From an uncultured Clostridia bacterium (GTDB lineage Bacteria; Bacillota; Clostridia; Oscillospirales; Acutalibacteraceae): DNA of 42,356 nucleotides. Below, piece after piece: positions 24,045 to 31,313 of the stretch. Both the position numbers and the translations under genes were made by a program. Positions within the stretch are counted from its first letter, which is position 1. Every line of letters begins with the position of its first letter. The notes under the pieces are model-generated. The model saw nothing but the letters and a program-made list of their open reading frames with translations, did not search any database and had not been told where the DNA came from. Where the stretch lies: positions 1 through 42,356 of the forward strand of contig CAMHQC010000017.1 in the NCBI GenBank assembly GCA_946187325.1, given 5' to 3'.

Positions 24045-25355
24045 ATGAAAAAGATAATAATATCGGCACTCGCTGTCCTTATAGCGATTACTTCAACGGT
24101 AATTCCAAGCTACGCCGCGACAAGCTCGGCCGAGGATAACGGAGAGCGATATATACACGCTTCGTACAAAGCGAGCAGAATTATCGGCGAGTATCAGGAC
24201 GACGGAAGTATACTTTTTATTAAACAAGAGGACGCTCACGCTAACGCGAACGCGCTTAAAGAATTAATAGCCGACAACAGAAAAAAGACTATCGTTCTTC
24301 CTAAAGAAACCGTAGAAATCGACCAAACCTTAGTTATCGGAAGCAACACCACTCTTATAGCGACAGGCGCCACGGTTTATCAAACCGATAACGAAGCGAT
24401 TCTGCTCGAGGATGAACCTGTAAAAAACGTCACTATCAAGGGCGGAAAATGGCTTACTGACACTGTGGAAAAGGGCAATTTGTACAGAAATACATCTATT
24501 CGTTTCCTTCACGCGTCGAATGTAACTCTCGATAATCTTTACATAAACACAAGCTATGTAGGTCACGCTTTAGAGTTAGTGGCGTGTAAAGATTGTACCG
24601 TTACAAACAGTAAGTTTTTCGCAATCGGAAAAACTAAAGCTAAATCGAATGAAGAAGCTGTACAGATTGACATTGCTACACCGCAAACCTCGCCGTCGGC
24701 TAAAGAACTGCTCGGCGATTCATACGTAAAGGGACAGACCTGTAAAAACATTAAGGTGAAAAATTGTGAAATCCGCGGCTCGCGGGGTATATCGACTAAC
24801 AAAACCGAAAGTGACGGCGGTAAATGGCTGTCTAAGCACCATTCAAATATTACAATTGAGAACTGCAAAATAACCGGTACAACCTCGGAAGCTATGGCGC
24901 TCCACAACGCGCTTAACGTAACGGTGAAAAACTGTACGGTTAAATCCAAGGACAAGAGAATTAAAACAACTTATTCTATAGGAATTAATATCGCAAGCTT
25001 CGGAAACTGCGAGGGCAAAACCAAGTCAACCGTACTTGTATCGGGAAATACGGTAGACGCGGGACGTCAGGGAATCTACGTCGGCTCTTATAACTCGAAA
25101 AAGAAGTTTAAATCCGTTACTATCAAAAATAACAAAAAGGTAAAATCTACCTTCAAATATCCAAAAAGGTCGGTAAACGGACATTATAAGAAGCATAAAC
25201 AAGGCCCGGCTAACTCGGCTATATTCGTAAGCTACGCTAAAAAAGTCACAATCACGGGTAATAAAACCTATACTAAACACGGCAAGAAAAACAGCGTGCA
25301 TTACGAGCATTACAATAAGAAGAAAGTAAAATCGAATAAAGCGTATAAGAAATAA
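24045..25355 (+). CDS. Secreted right-handed beta-helix protein
   Basis: This 436-residue exported protein has a signal peptide (about 1-25, ending SYAAT) and then many short repeats of the parallel beta-helix type: (N/K)VTIKG, NVTLDNL, CTVTNS, NIKVKNCEI, NITIENCKI, NVTVKNCTV. This is the fold of pectate-lyase-like and other polysaccharide-acting proteins, but no lyase active-site cluster is clear. The last ~90 residues are very Lys-rich (KKKFKSVTIKNNKK ... KKKVKSNKAYKK), suggesting contact with acidic polymers such as wall teichoic acid (inference). Confidence 0.8.
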   Translation: MKKIIISALAVLIAITSTVIPSYAATSSAEDNGERYIHASYKASRIIGEYQDDGSILFIKQEDAHANANALKELIADNRKKTIVLPKETVEIDQTLVIGSNTTLIATGATVYQTDNEAILLEDEPVKNVTIKGGKWLTDTVEKGNLYRNTSIRFLHASNVTLDNLYINTSYVGHALELVACKDCTVTNSKFFAIGKTKAKSNEEAVQIDIATPQTSPSAKELLGDSYVKGQTCKNIKVKNCEIRGSRGISTNKTESDGGKWLSKHHSNITIENCKITGTTSEAMALHNALNVTVKNCTVKSKDKRIKTTYSIGINIASFGNCEGKTKSTVLVSGNTVDAGRQGIYVGSYNSKKKFKSVTIKNNKKVKSTFKYPKRSVNGHYKKHKQGPANSAIFVSYAKKVTITGNKTYTKHGKKNSVHYEHYNKKKVKSNKAYKK

Positions 25356-25408
25356 TCAAAAAATCGTAGGTTTTATGTCGTTTTTTGTAAAAAAACACAG
25401 TAAAACTA

Positions 25409-25437
25409 TTGACTTGTAAACGATTTATAATTATAAT
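25409..25437 (+). promoter_or_regulatory. Promoter of the lysine-riboswitch operon
   Basis: TTGACT (25409-25414) and a perfect TATAAT (25432-25437) are spaced by 17 bases. The predicted start near 25444 lies just before the aptamer. Confidence 0.88.
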
Positions 25438-25455
25438 AATTAATGTTGTAAAAGA

Positions 25456-25611
25456 AATAGAGGCGCGGTATTTATCAGTAACGTACGCTGAGGCGCGAAA
25501 ACGCCGTACGCGAAAGGAAACACCGCCGAAGTCCTTAGAGTTTTTTCGGGCTGTAAGGGCTGGGATAACGCGAAATACGCGTTATACTGTCGCGTATCGC
25601 GGAGAGCTATT
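25456..25611 (+). ncRNA. lysine riboswitch: Lysine riboswitch (L box)
   Basis: The aptamer blocks are in order: AGAGGCGCG, CAGTA, GAAAGGA, CGCCGAAG, CTGGGA, ACTGTC and GGAGAGCTATT. P1 closes with AATAG (25456-25460) and CTATT (25607-25611). The inner stems are clear: CGTACG/CGTACG with GGCG/CGCC, CCTTA/TAAGG, and ATAACGCG/CGCGTTAT. In the known class lysine binding favours the downstream terminator, lowering expression when lysine is plentiful. It controls the NhaC-family transporter, making lysine the likely substrate. Confidence 0.95.
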
Positions 25612-25631
25612 CAATTATGGCTGAATTATTA

Positions 25632-25662
25632 AACCGTGGTACATACCGCGGTTTTCTTTTTT
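25632..25662 (+). terminator. Riboswitch expression-platform terminator
   Basis: A 9-bp stem (AACCGTGGT / ACCGCGGTT, one G-U pair) is followed by TTTCTTTTTT, between the lysine aptamer and the transporter's Shine-Dalgarno site. It is the OFF structure of a transcription-terminating riboswitch. Confidence 0.9.
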
Positions 25663-25692
25663 GCAATTTGAATTTTTATTGGAGGTAGAACA

Positions 25693-27429
25693 ATGTCAAA
25701 AGCAAAAAAAATTATTTTGATTATCGTTGCTGTTGTCATAGTCGGCTTGCTCGCATGGGCAGTTATATCGGGCGACGCTCTCGGCACCGTTAAATGTCCC
25801 GACTGCGGCGGAACTAAGCTTGTAGACGGCGACGCTTGCGAAACCTGCGCAGGTTCAGGCGCTGTTACAGGTACATGGTGGGCGCTTCTTCCGCCTGTTA
25901 TCGCTATAGGACTGGCGCTGATAACTAAGGAAGTTTACTCGTCGCTCGCTATCGGTCTCGCATCCGGCGGAATCCTTTTCGCTACTCAGCCCGGCGGACT
26001 TTTCGGAACACATTTCCATCCGCTTTCGGCTATGAACGAGATTACCCAGGTAGGCCTTATCGACGCGGTAAGCTCAACAGCGGGCGTATTTATTTTCCTT
26101 GTAGAGCTGGGAATTATAGTAGCTCTGGTCAACAAGGCGGGAGGCTCGCAGGCGTTCGGACGCTGGGCGGCTACCCATATTAAGTCACGCACAGGCGCTA
26201 TGCTCGCTACATTCGCGCTCGGCGTACTTATCTTTATCGACGACTATTTCAACTGCTTAACAGTAGGCTCGGTTATGAAGCCTGTTACAGACGGCCATAA
26301 GATTTCGCGCTCAAAATTCGCGTATCTTATCGACGCAACAGCGGCTCCGGTATGTATGATCGCTCCGATTTCCTCCTGGGCGGCGGCTGTATCTTCCTAC
26401 GCTAAGGACGGTCAGGGATTAAAGCTCTTTATTATGGCTATTCCCTACAACTTCTATTCACTTTTAACCTTCGTATTCATTATCGCTATCTGTATTATGG
26501 GCTTCGATTACGGCTCAATGGCTATGCACGAGTACAACGCTAAGTATAAGGACGACCTTTATACTACAGGCGAAAGAGTAGATAAAGAGCTCGAGAACGA
26601 GGAGCCTAACCCCAACGGCAGAGTTATCGACCTTATCTTACCCGTACTCTTCCTTATCGGCGTATCGGTGTTCGCGCTTATTTATAACGGCGGATTCTTC
26701 GACACAAGCGCTGACAGCAAGGATTATTACCTTAACTTCATTAACGCGTTCGGTAATACAGACGCCACAGTAGCTCTCCCGTGGGCAGGCGCGATTGCTT
26801 TAGTATTCACTATCGCTTATCTTATGATTCGTAAGATTGTTAATTTTAAAGGGGCTATGGACGCTGTTCCCAAGGGCTTTATCGCGATGGTACCGCCTAT
26901 CCTTATCCTCACATTCGCTACAGCGCTTAAGAACGTTACAATGGATCTCGGCGCTAAATACTTCGTAGCAGACCTTATGAGCGGCGCTGCGGCAGGTCTC
27001 GCTAACTTCTTACCGGCTATTATCTTCCTCGTAGCATGCTTCCTTTCTTTCTCGACAGGTACATCATGGGGAACATTCGGTATCCTTATTCCTATCGTTC
27101 TCTCAATCTTCCCAAGCGGAGAGCTTCAGATTATCGGTATTTCGGCTTGTCTCGCGGGCTCGGTTTGCGGCGACCACTGCTCACCGATTTCCGACACAAC
27201 TATTATGTCCTCCGCGGGCGCTCAGTGTAACCATATTAACCACGTATCGACGCAGCTGCCGTACGCGCTGACTGTCGCGGGCGTAAGCTTCGGTTCGTAT
27301 ATTATCGCGGGCTTCGTTCAGAATTGGTTAATCGCGTTGCCCATAGCTATCGTTCTTATGCTCGGTACAATCGTAATTATCAAATACGTTACCAAAAACG
27401 AAAAAGACGCTGAAAAGTATAAAAAATAA
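25693..27429 (+). CDS. NhaC-family transporter with DnaJ-like zinc motif, likely lysine uptake
   Basis: This 578-residue membrane protein of the NhaC antiporter superfamily has the family blocks FIDDYFNCLTVGSVMKP and TAAPVCMIAPISSWAA (about 180-235) and a C-terminal GSVCGDHCSPISDTTIMSS. Members behind L boxes have been proposed as lysine transporters (LysW type), which fits the upstream lysine riboswitch. Oddly, between the first membrane helix (about 7-25) and the next lies a pair of CxxCxGxG-like motifs (CPDCGG at 36-41 and CETCAGSG at 50-57), like a half DnaJ zinc domain. The start ATG follows GGAGG. Transport direction and ion coupling are not readable from sequence. Confidence 0.85.
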   Translation: MSKAKKIILIIVAVVIVGLLAWAVISGDALGTVKCPDCGGTKLVDGDACETCAGSGAVTGTWWALLPPVIAIGLALITKEVYSSLAIGLASGGILFATQPGGLFGTHFHPLSAMNEITQVGLIDAVSSTAGVFIFLVELGIIVALVNKAGGSQAFGRWAATHIKSRTGAMLATFALGVLIFIDDYFNCLTVGSVMKPVTDGHKISRSKFAYLIDATAAPVCMIAPISSWAAAVSSYAKDGQGLKLFIMAIPYNFYSLLTFVFIIAICIMGFDYGSMAMHEYNAKYKDDLYTTGERVDKELENEEPNPNGRVIDLILPVLFLIGVSVFALIYNGGFFDTSADSKDYYLNFINAFGNTDATVALPWAGAIALVFTIAYLMIRKIVNFKGAMDAVPKGFIAMVPPILILTFATALKNVTMDLGAKYFVADLMSGAAAGLANFLPAIIFLVACFLSFSTGTSWGTFGILIPIVLSIFPSGELQIIGISACLAGSVCGDHCSPISDTTIMSSAGAQCNHINHVSTQLPYALTVAGVSFGSYIIAGFVQNWLIALPIAIVLMLGTIVIIKYVTKNEKDAEKYKK

Positions 27430-27442
27430 TGATTAAATTTAC

Positions 27443-27470
27443 GCCGCGTCGTTAACTCGGCGCGGCTTTT
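27443..27470 (+). terminator. Terminator of the transporter gene
   Basis: A GC-rich stem (GCCGCG / CGCGGC with inner CG pairs) is followed by TTTT, directly after the transporter stop. Confidence 0.75.
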
Positions 27471-27479
27471 ACAAAAGAT

Positions 27480-27608
27480 ATGATTGAATTTATACAGGAC
27501 AATTTAGGCGGAGTTTGTATTACGATAGGAATTATACTCCTCGCGCCCGGTATTATAAAGCTCGCTCACGCGGTTTATAACATCTATAAGAATAATGATA
27601 AAAAATGA
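27480..27608 (+). CDS. Possible 42-residue single-helix membrane protein
   Basis: An ATG-TGA frame encodes a short acidic start (MIEFIQDN), one hydrophobic helix (about 9-28, GGVCITIGIILLAPGIIKLA) and a Lys/Asn-rich end (YKNNDKK), a typical small membrane protein layout. The Shine-Dalgarno region is poor (AAAAG) and a terminator precedes it, so it would need its own promoter or read-through. It is followed closely by a good terminator hairpin, which supports transcription across it. Function unknown. Confidence 0.4.
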   Translation: MIEFIQDNLGGVCITIGIILLAPGIIKLAHAVYNIYKNNDKK

Positions 27609-27610
27609 GA

Positions 27611-27648
27611 GGTTGGCTCATAATCTATGATTGAGCCGACCCCTTTTC
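27611..27648. terminator. Terminator between the small frame and DUF896 gene
   Basis: A 10-bp stem (GGTTGGCTCA / TGAGCCGACC, one G-U pair) is followed by CCTTTTCTTT. It could serve the plus-strand transporter unit; the DUF896 gene converges on it. Confidence 0.75.
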
Positions 27649-27649
27649 T

Positions 27650-27865
27650 TTATTTATTATCTTTTTTTGCGGCTTGTTTAAACGGAAGCACCCTGCCGTC
27701 GGGAAACTCGACGTCGGTATTATCGAGCTGGCGCTCGACGTTCTTTCTAAACGAAGCGAGGTATTCTTTATAGAGTTGCTTCTGCTCTTTTAGTTCAGCC
27801 TCGGTTAAGCCCTCTTCCCTTTTCTTCTTAGCGAGCACGTTAATTCTCTTAATCAATTCGTCCAT
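27650..27865 (-). CDS. DUF896 (YnzC/UPF0291) family protein
   Basis: This 71-residue protein matches the small DUF896 family of Firmicutes: a helical hairpin start (IKRINVLAKKKREEGLTEAE), the linker EQKQLYKEYLASFRKNVERQ and a short tail. B. subtilis YnzC is the known member; its function is not settled. AGGTGAG precedes the ATG. It is monocistronic between two terminators. Confidence 0.85.
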   Translation of the reverse strand: MDELIKRINVLAKKKREEGLTEAELKEQKQLYKEYLASFRKNVERQLDNTDVEFPDGRVLPFKQAAKKDNK

Positions 27866-27925
27866 TTATCTCACCTCGGGTTAAGTATAACACATTTCTT
27901 TTAAAAAATAAACATATAATTCAAA

Positions 27926-27956
27926 CAGCGGCTCAAAAATGAGCCGCTGAGTTTTT
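27926..27956 (-). terminator. Terminator of the C39-type peptidase gene
   Basis: A 10-bp perfect stem (CAGCGGCTCA / TGAGCCGCTG) with a four-base loop lies just beyond the stop codon. The T-run is short on the minus strand, so efficiency is uncertain. Confidence 0.65.
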
Positions 27957-27960
27957 AGAT

Positions 27961-28806
27961 TTAGTTTACGGTAGCAACGTGGTAACCGATACTTGAATAT
28001 CCGTAACCCGCCGCTGTGGTAATTGTTCCGTCCCATGGGTCGAGAATTTTATAATCGCTTAAATTAGCGCCCGAGCCTGTATATCCGAAAAACGTTACAT
28101 AGTGCGTCGGAGATGAGCCTGTGCTTAAATATCCTACGCAAGCCCTGCCGCTGTCGAGCTGGCTTTTAATAGCCGCTAACATCTGACTTGAGGAAGAATA
28201 ACGGTGGTACGTACCGCCGATCCAAGTACATCCGCCCGATGACCAGAAATAGCCCGCGGGTTTTACCTTACCGGTTACCTGATAATAAGCGTACGCGAAG
28301 GAATACGCGCTGCACATAATAGTTGAGTCGGGATAAGCGTGCTGAGTCTGATGGCCGATCTTAGCGTCAGCCTTAGCCATTGTCTTGCTGTTTAAGCTGA
28401 GCCGAGCGATAGAAGCGTTGTTCTCGGCGGGACGAGCCTTAGGCTTTTTAACGGTTACGTCACAGAAAGTCTTAACACCGTTACACTCGGCGATAATCTT
28501 AGCTTTACCCTTTTTTCTTAAACGTACGGTACCGTTACTGCTTACCTGAGCGACTCTGGTGTCGCTGCTGTAGTAGTTAACATTTTCGTCCTCAAGACCT
28601 GTATCGGCGTTAAGCTTAAACTGCTTACCCGAAGCTTTAACTACTTTATTCTTGTTCATTGTAATTTTCGAAGCGGGCTTCTGAATAGAAAAATCAGCGT
28701 CCATATCGAAAATGTCGTTAGTATCAAACGCCGCCGCGCTTAACGCGGATGTGGCGGTAATAGCGAGCGCAGCCGCTACGGATACTATAATCTTTGTTTT
28801 CTTCAT
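27961..28806 (-). CDS. Secreted Big_2 plus C39-like cysteine peptidase
   Basis: This 281-residue exported protein has a signal peptide (MKKTKIIVS through about residue 26), one Ig-like Big_2 domain (about 43-120; SKITMNKNKVV ... GTVRLRKKGKAKIIAEC) and a C39/papain-like domain (about 140-281). The likely triad is Cys in MCSAYSFAYA, His in THYVTFFGY and Asp in ILDPWDG. Such enzymes cleave peptides or remodel surface proteins; the substrate is unknown. I chose ATG 28806 because AAGGAG lies just upstream and the signal peptide begins there. Its leader folds into a nested hairpin. Confidence 0.82.
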   Translation of the reverse strand: MKKTKIIVSVAAALAITATSALSAAAFDTNDIFDMDADFSIQKPASKITMNKNKVVKASGKQFKLNADTGLEDENVNYYSSDTRVAQVSSNGTVRLRKKGKAKIIAECNGVKTFCDVTVKKPKARPAENNASIARLSLNSKTMAKADAKIGHQTQHAYPDSTIMCSAYSFAYAYYQVTGKVKPAGYFWSSGGCTWIGGTYHRYSSSSQMLAAIKSQLDSGRACVGYLSTGSSPTHYVTFFGYTGSGANLSDYKILDPWDGTITTAAGYGYSSIGYHVATVN

Positions 28807-28830
28807 AAAGTCTCCTTGCAAAAGCAAATG

Positions 28831-28877
28831 AGGTTTTGCCTCGGGTAAATCACTCCCGTCGGCTAATTTCAAAACCT
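28831..28877 (-). promoter_or_regulatory. Structured 5' leader of the C39-type peptidase gene
   Basis: On the mRNA, AGGTTTT pairs with AAAACCT, GCC with GGC and CGGG with CCCG, nested around the loop AGTGATTTA with purine-rich internal loops. A further small stem (TTGC/GCAA) sits next to the Shine-Dalgarno. It is not followed by a T-run, so it is not an intrinsic terminator. I do not match it to a known riboswitch class. Confidence 0.6.
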
Positions 28878-28911
28878 TTATAATTCTTTATTGGATTTAA
28901 ACAACGCGTCT

Positions 28912-28940
28912 ATTTTATCAAACGAGGTGGTCAATGTCAA
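28912..28940 (-). promoter_or_regulatory. Promoter of the C39-type peptidase gene
   Basis: On the minus strand TTGACA (28935-28940) and TAAAAT (28912-28917) are spaced by 17 bases, giving a leader of about 100 bases that contains the nested hairpin. 28941-29131 upstream is AT-rich with nothing recognisable. Confidence 0.85.
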
Positions 28941-29131
28941 TAAGAATCCAGTATTTATGGGACTTTACACAACTTTAGTATCCTTCTTAAAATTCTTTTA
29001 GCGAGCTTTTATAACAAAATTCTAACAAATTTGGGCCAAATGTGTATTTTATTCACTATATAAAAATTCAATATTCTTCATATTTTTCCGAAAATCCAGA
29101 TTTTAAGCCATTTTTCTACTGCAAAAAACGC

Positions 29132-29164
29132 AAAAAAGGAAGATAACCGCTCGGATTATCTTCC
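29132..29164 (-). terminator. Terminator of the acidic hypothetical gene
   Basis: A 9-bp perfect stem (GGAAGATAA / TTATCTTCC) is followed by TTTTTT on the minus strand, 20 bases past the stop codon. Confidence 0.88.
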
Positions 29165-29184
29165 CTAATTACGCTTTATTTTGT

Positions 29185-29679
29185 TTAGAAGCTGTCGTCG
29201 GAAGCGACTTCCTCGGCTTCTTCAGCCTCGGGCCCGGGTTTATCCTCGGGGGTAATATCGATATTATCGTCCGCTACGAAGGGAGATTCGTCGTACTCAT
29301 CCTCGTTAGAGCAAGCTACGGTAATATCCTCTAAATCCTCTACATCGTACTTTCTGGCAATCTCGATAGTCTGGCTCTCGATAATCTTTAGATAGCGCTC
29401 GCGAGCCTTTTTAATCTGAGCCTTGGAATTCTCGATAACCTTGAAAAGAGCTTCCTCATTTTCGCAGGTTTCATTTTTACCGTTAATTTTATTATCGTAA
29501 TACTTTTTACCTAAAGAAATATACGCGCGGTTAATCATCTCGCACTCGTTTCTCATAACGGCGCGTAAACGGTTAAGCTGAGCGTTCTGACGATTTTTCT
29601 CTACGAGACTTTGCGTAACGCTTGAAACTGTATCTACCGCGCAAGAAATTCCGCTTTTAACTGATTCAAAAAAAGTCAT
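29185..29679 (-). CDS. Hypothetical helical protein with acidic tail
   Basis: I do not recognise this 164-residue protein. It starts with an amphipathic helix (TFFESVKSGISCAVDTVSS), continues with a long charged helix or coiled coil (about 25-118, including NRLRAVMRNECEMINRAYIS and KKARERYLKIIESQTIEIAR) and ends in a strongly acidic tail. GGAGG lies upstream of ATG 29679. The layout resembles small bacterial proteins that associate with zinc-ribbon or envelope factors, but no zinc ligands are present. It is divergent from the CpXC gene. Confidence 0.7.
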   Translation of the reverse strand: MTFFESVKSGISCAVDTVSSVTQSLVEKNRQNAQLNRLRAVMRNECEMINRAYISLGKKYYDNKINGKNETCENEEALFKVIENSKAQIKKARERYLKIIESQTIEIARKYDVEDLEDITVACSNEDEYDESPFVADDNIDITPEDKPGPEAEEAEEVASDDSF

Positions 29680-29828
29680 ATCTATTTCCTCCGTTAAACT
29701 TAATTTGGAAACCATATATATTATGACAGAAAAACACGAATAAATCAATAATTTTTTTAAAATTACTTGCTCATTTCTCAAGTAATTGTTATAATTATTA
29801 AATAAATGCAGACAATACAAAAATTTTT

Positions 29829-29916
29829 AATCTATAGGAGTTAGGCAAGATGATATTTTGCTTAACACTGTTATACTTGAATTTTTATTTAATTTTCGAG
29901 TAATTTCCTATAGAGA
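29829..29916. repeat. Intergenic repeat family, copy 3 (right part only)
   Basis: ATCTATAGGAGTTAGG-AAGATGAT ... GAGTAATTTCCTATAGAG matches the right part of copy 2 at 20723-20810, including the internal GTTAGG and AAGATGAT blocks, but lacks the GC-rich left half. It lies directly in front of the CpXC gene and probably forms part of its leader. Confidence 0.75.
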
Positions 29917-29935
29917 AACAAACGGAGTGACAAAA

Positions 29936-30631
29936 TTGGCTAACACAGGCATTATTAAAAAGAGAATAGTATGCCCTAAATGTAACGAAACTACGGTAGC
30001 TAGGCTTTTTACGAGCATTAACGTTACTAATGTAAAAGAACTTCGGGAAAAAACTATGGACGAAAGTCTGTTTAAGTGGAAATGTCAATCGTGCGGATAT
30101 TCGGCAAGGCTCACCTACCCTGTTCTTTACAACGATATGAAAAAACGGTTTATGATTTATCTAATACCCAGGATAGACCATTTTCAGCTCGCGGACAAAG
30201 CGCTTGAGGAAAATTTCAAAAACCTAAAGCATATAAATAAGCGTATAGTACCGGACTTTAACACATTTAAGGAGAAGATATTTATCTTCGAAAGCGGGCT
30301 TGACGATATGGCGGTAGAGCTTACAAAGCTCGCGATTTCAAAAATCGTAGCCAAAAAGCATAACGTCAAGGAGATTAAAGAGGGCTACCTCTCGATGTAC
30401 AATACCGAAAACAACACAATGGGCTTTACATTCTTTATAGGCGAGGAACGTACGCCGTATGTACAGAGCGCGAGGCTCGAAATTTACGGTAAGTCGGTAA
30501 GCGTTGTAAACCAGCTCGCGGTTAAGGATAAAAAGCTAAAGGGCTTTATCAGAATTGACAGAGAATGGGCGGAAAATATCCTGTACCGATATAAACGCGG
30601 CCGCCAGGTAGCTAAACAGAATAAATATTAA
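29936..30631 (+). CDS. CpXC-domain protein
   Basis: This 231-residue protein has the N-terminal zinc-ribbon-like CpXC domain: VCPKC at 12-16 and the second pair CQSCGY about 40 residues later, then a mixed alpha/beta part of ~160 residues with no known motif. I chose the TTG at 29936 because GGAG lies eight bases upstream and the conserved part begins there; a longer frame upstream would run through the intergenic repeat. The biochemical role of the family is unknown. Confidence 0.78.
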   Translation: MANTGIIKKRIVCPKCNETTVARLFTSINVTNVKELREKTMDESLFKWKCQSCGYSARLTYPVLYNDMKKRFMIYLIPRIDHFQLADKALEENFKNLKHINKRIVPDFNTFKEKIFIFESGLDDMAVELTKLAISKIVAKKHNVKEIKEGYLSMYNTENNTMGFTFFIGEERTPYVQSARLEIYGKSVSVVNQLAVKDKKLKGFIRIDREWAENILYRYKRGRQVAKQNKY

Positions 30632-30637
30632 TAATTT

Positions 30638-30662
30638 AAGGAGCAGATAATCTGCTCCTTTT
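30638..30662. terminator. Bidirectional terminator between CpXC and DUF1540 genes
   Basis: A 10-bp perfect stem (AAGGAGCAGA / TCTGCTCCTT) with a 3-base loop, flanked by A and T runs, lies between convergent genes. Confidence 0.88.
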
Positions 30663-30664
30663 AC

Positions 30665-30850
30665 TTATGCTAAAACTTCGTTTTTAGCCTTAAATGATTC
30701 GCAGTCTACGCACTGACATTCCTTAGGGTCGGATTCGTGAGTACCGACGGTAATAGTTCCGAGCGAACAGAAATTTTTATCGCAGTTATGGAACTTACAG
30801 TCGGTAACCGTACAGCGTATACTTTCGTTAGCGAATGAAGTATCAACCAT
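30665..30850 (-). CDS. DUF1540 small cysteine-rich protein
   Basis: This 61-residue protein has the DUF1540 pattern: IRCTVTDCKFHNCDKNFCSLGTI near the N-terminus, then a second set of Cys (KECQCVDCESF). The regular spacing of eight Cys suggests metal binding, and relatives are often sporulation-associated; the function is not established. ATG 30850 has AGGTGAT just upstream, and an in-frame ATG three codons earlier would overlap it. Confidence 0.85.
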   Translation of the reverse strand: MVDTSFANESIRCTVTDCKFHNCDKNFCSLGTITVGTHESDPKECQCVDCESFKAKNEVLA

Positions 30851-30939
30851 AATTATCACCTCAATAATACTTTTACCCTAAACACAAATAATATACTCAC
30901 ACAAGCGCGTTTTTTTAATAAAATATAGCGGTGATACTT

Positions 30940-31281
30940 ATGGTATATTTCAGCTTATGTGTACTTATATTTTTCGCTCTGATAGGATTATTCCAGGTTT
31001 GCAGAGGAATAGTACAGGCGCTCTCAAAATCCAAGGACGATAAAGAGATAATACTTATAGAGCCGATATGTAAACATCAGGAAAACGCCGAGTATCTTTT
31101 AAGGAACGCGGCGTGGAAGGTTATGTGGATGGGAAGATTCGCTCCCGATAAGGTCATATGCTTAGACTGTAATATGGACAATGAAACCAAAAAAGTGTGT
31201 AAGCTTGTATGCCGTGATTATCCTTTTATGGATATATATACCAAGGAGCAAATGCACGAGAGAATAGAGAGCTTAACGTAA
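30940..31281 (+). CDS. Hypothetical single-pass membrane protein
   Basis: I do not recognise this 113-residue protein. One hydrophobic helix at the N-terminus (about 3-22) is followed by a short linker, a region with four Cys residues (ICKHQ, ICLDCNMD, VCKLVC) that could bind metal, and a charged end. The ATG at 30940 is preceded by GGTGAT, the same arrangement as in the adjacent DUF1540 gene. It is alone between that divergent gene and a terminator. Confidence 0.65.
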   Translation: MVYFSLCVLIFFALIGLFQVCRGIVQALSKSKDDKEIILIEPICKHQENAEYLLRNAAWKVMWMGRFAPDKVICLDCNMDNETKKVCKLVCRDYPFMDIYTKEQMHERIESLT

Positions 31282-31312
31282 AAAAGTGTCGGCGCAAAGC
31301 CGACACTTTAAT
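31281..31312. terminator. Bidirectional terminator
   Basis: An 11-bp stem (AAAGTGTCGGC / GCCGACACTTT) with a 5-base loop lies between two convergent genes. Confidence 0.88.
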
Positions 31313-31313
31313 A

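Noticed and set aside
25409..25624. Open frame of 71 codons.
   Set aside because: It lies across the promoter and the lysine riboswitch; the RNA structure explains the sequence.
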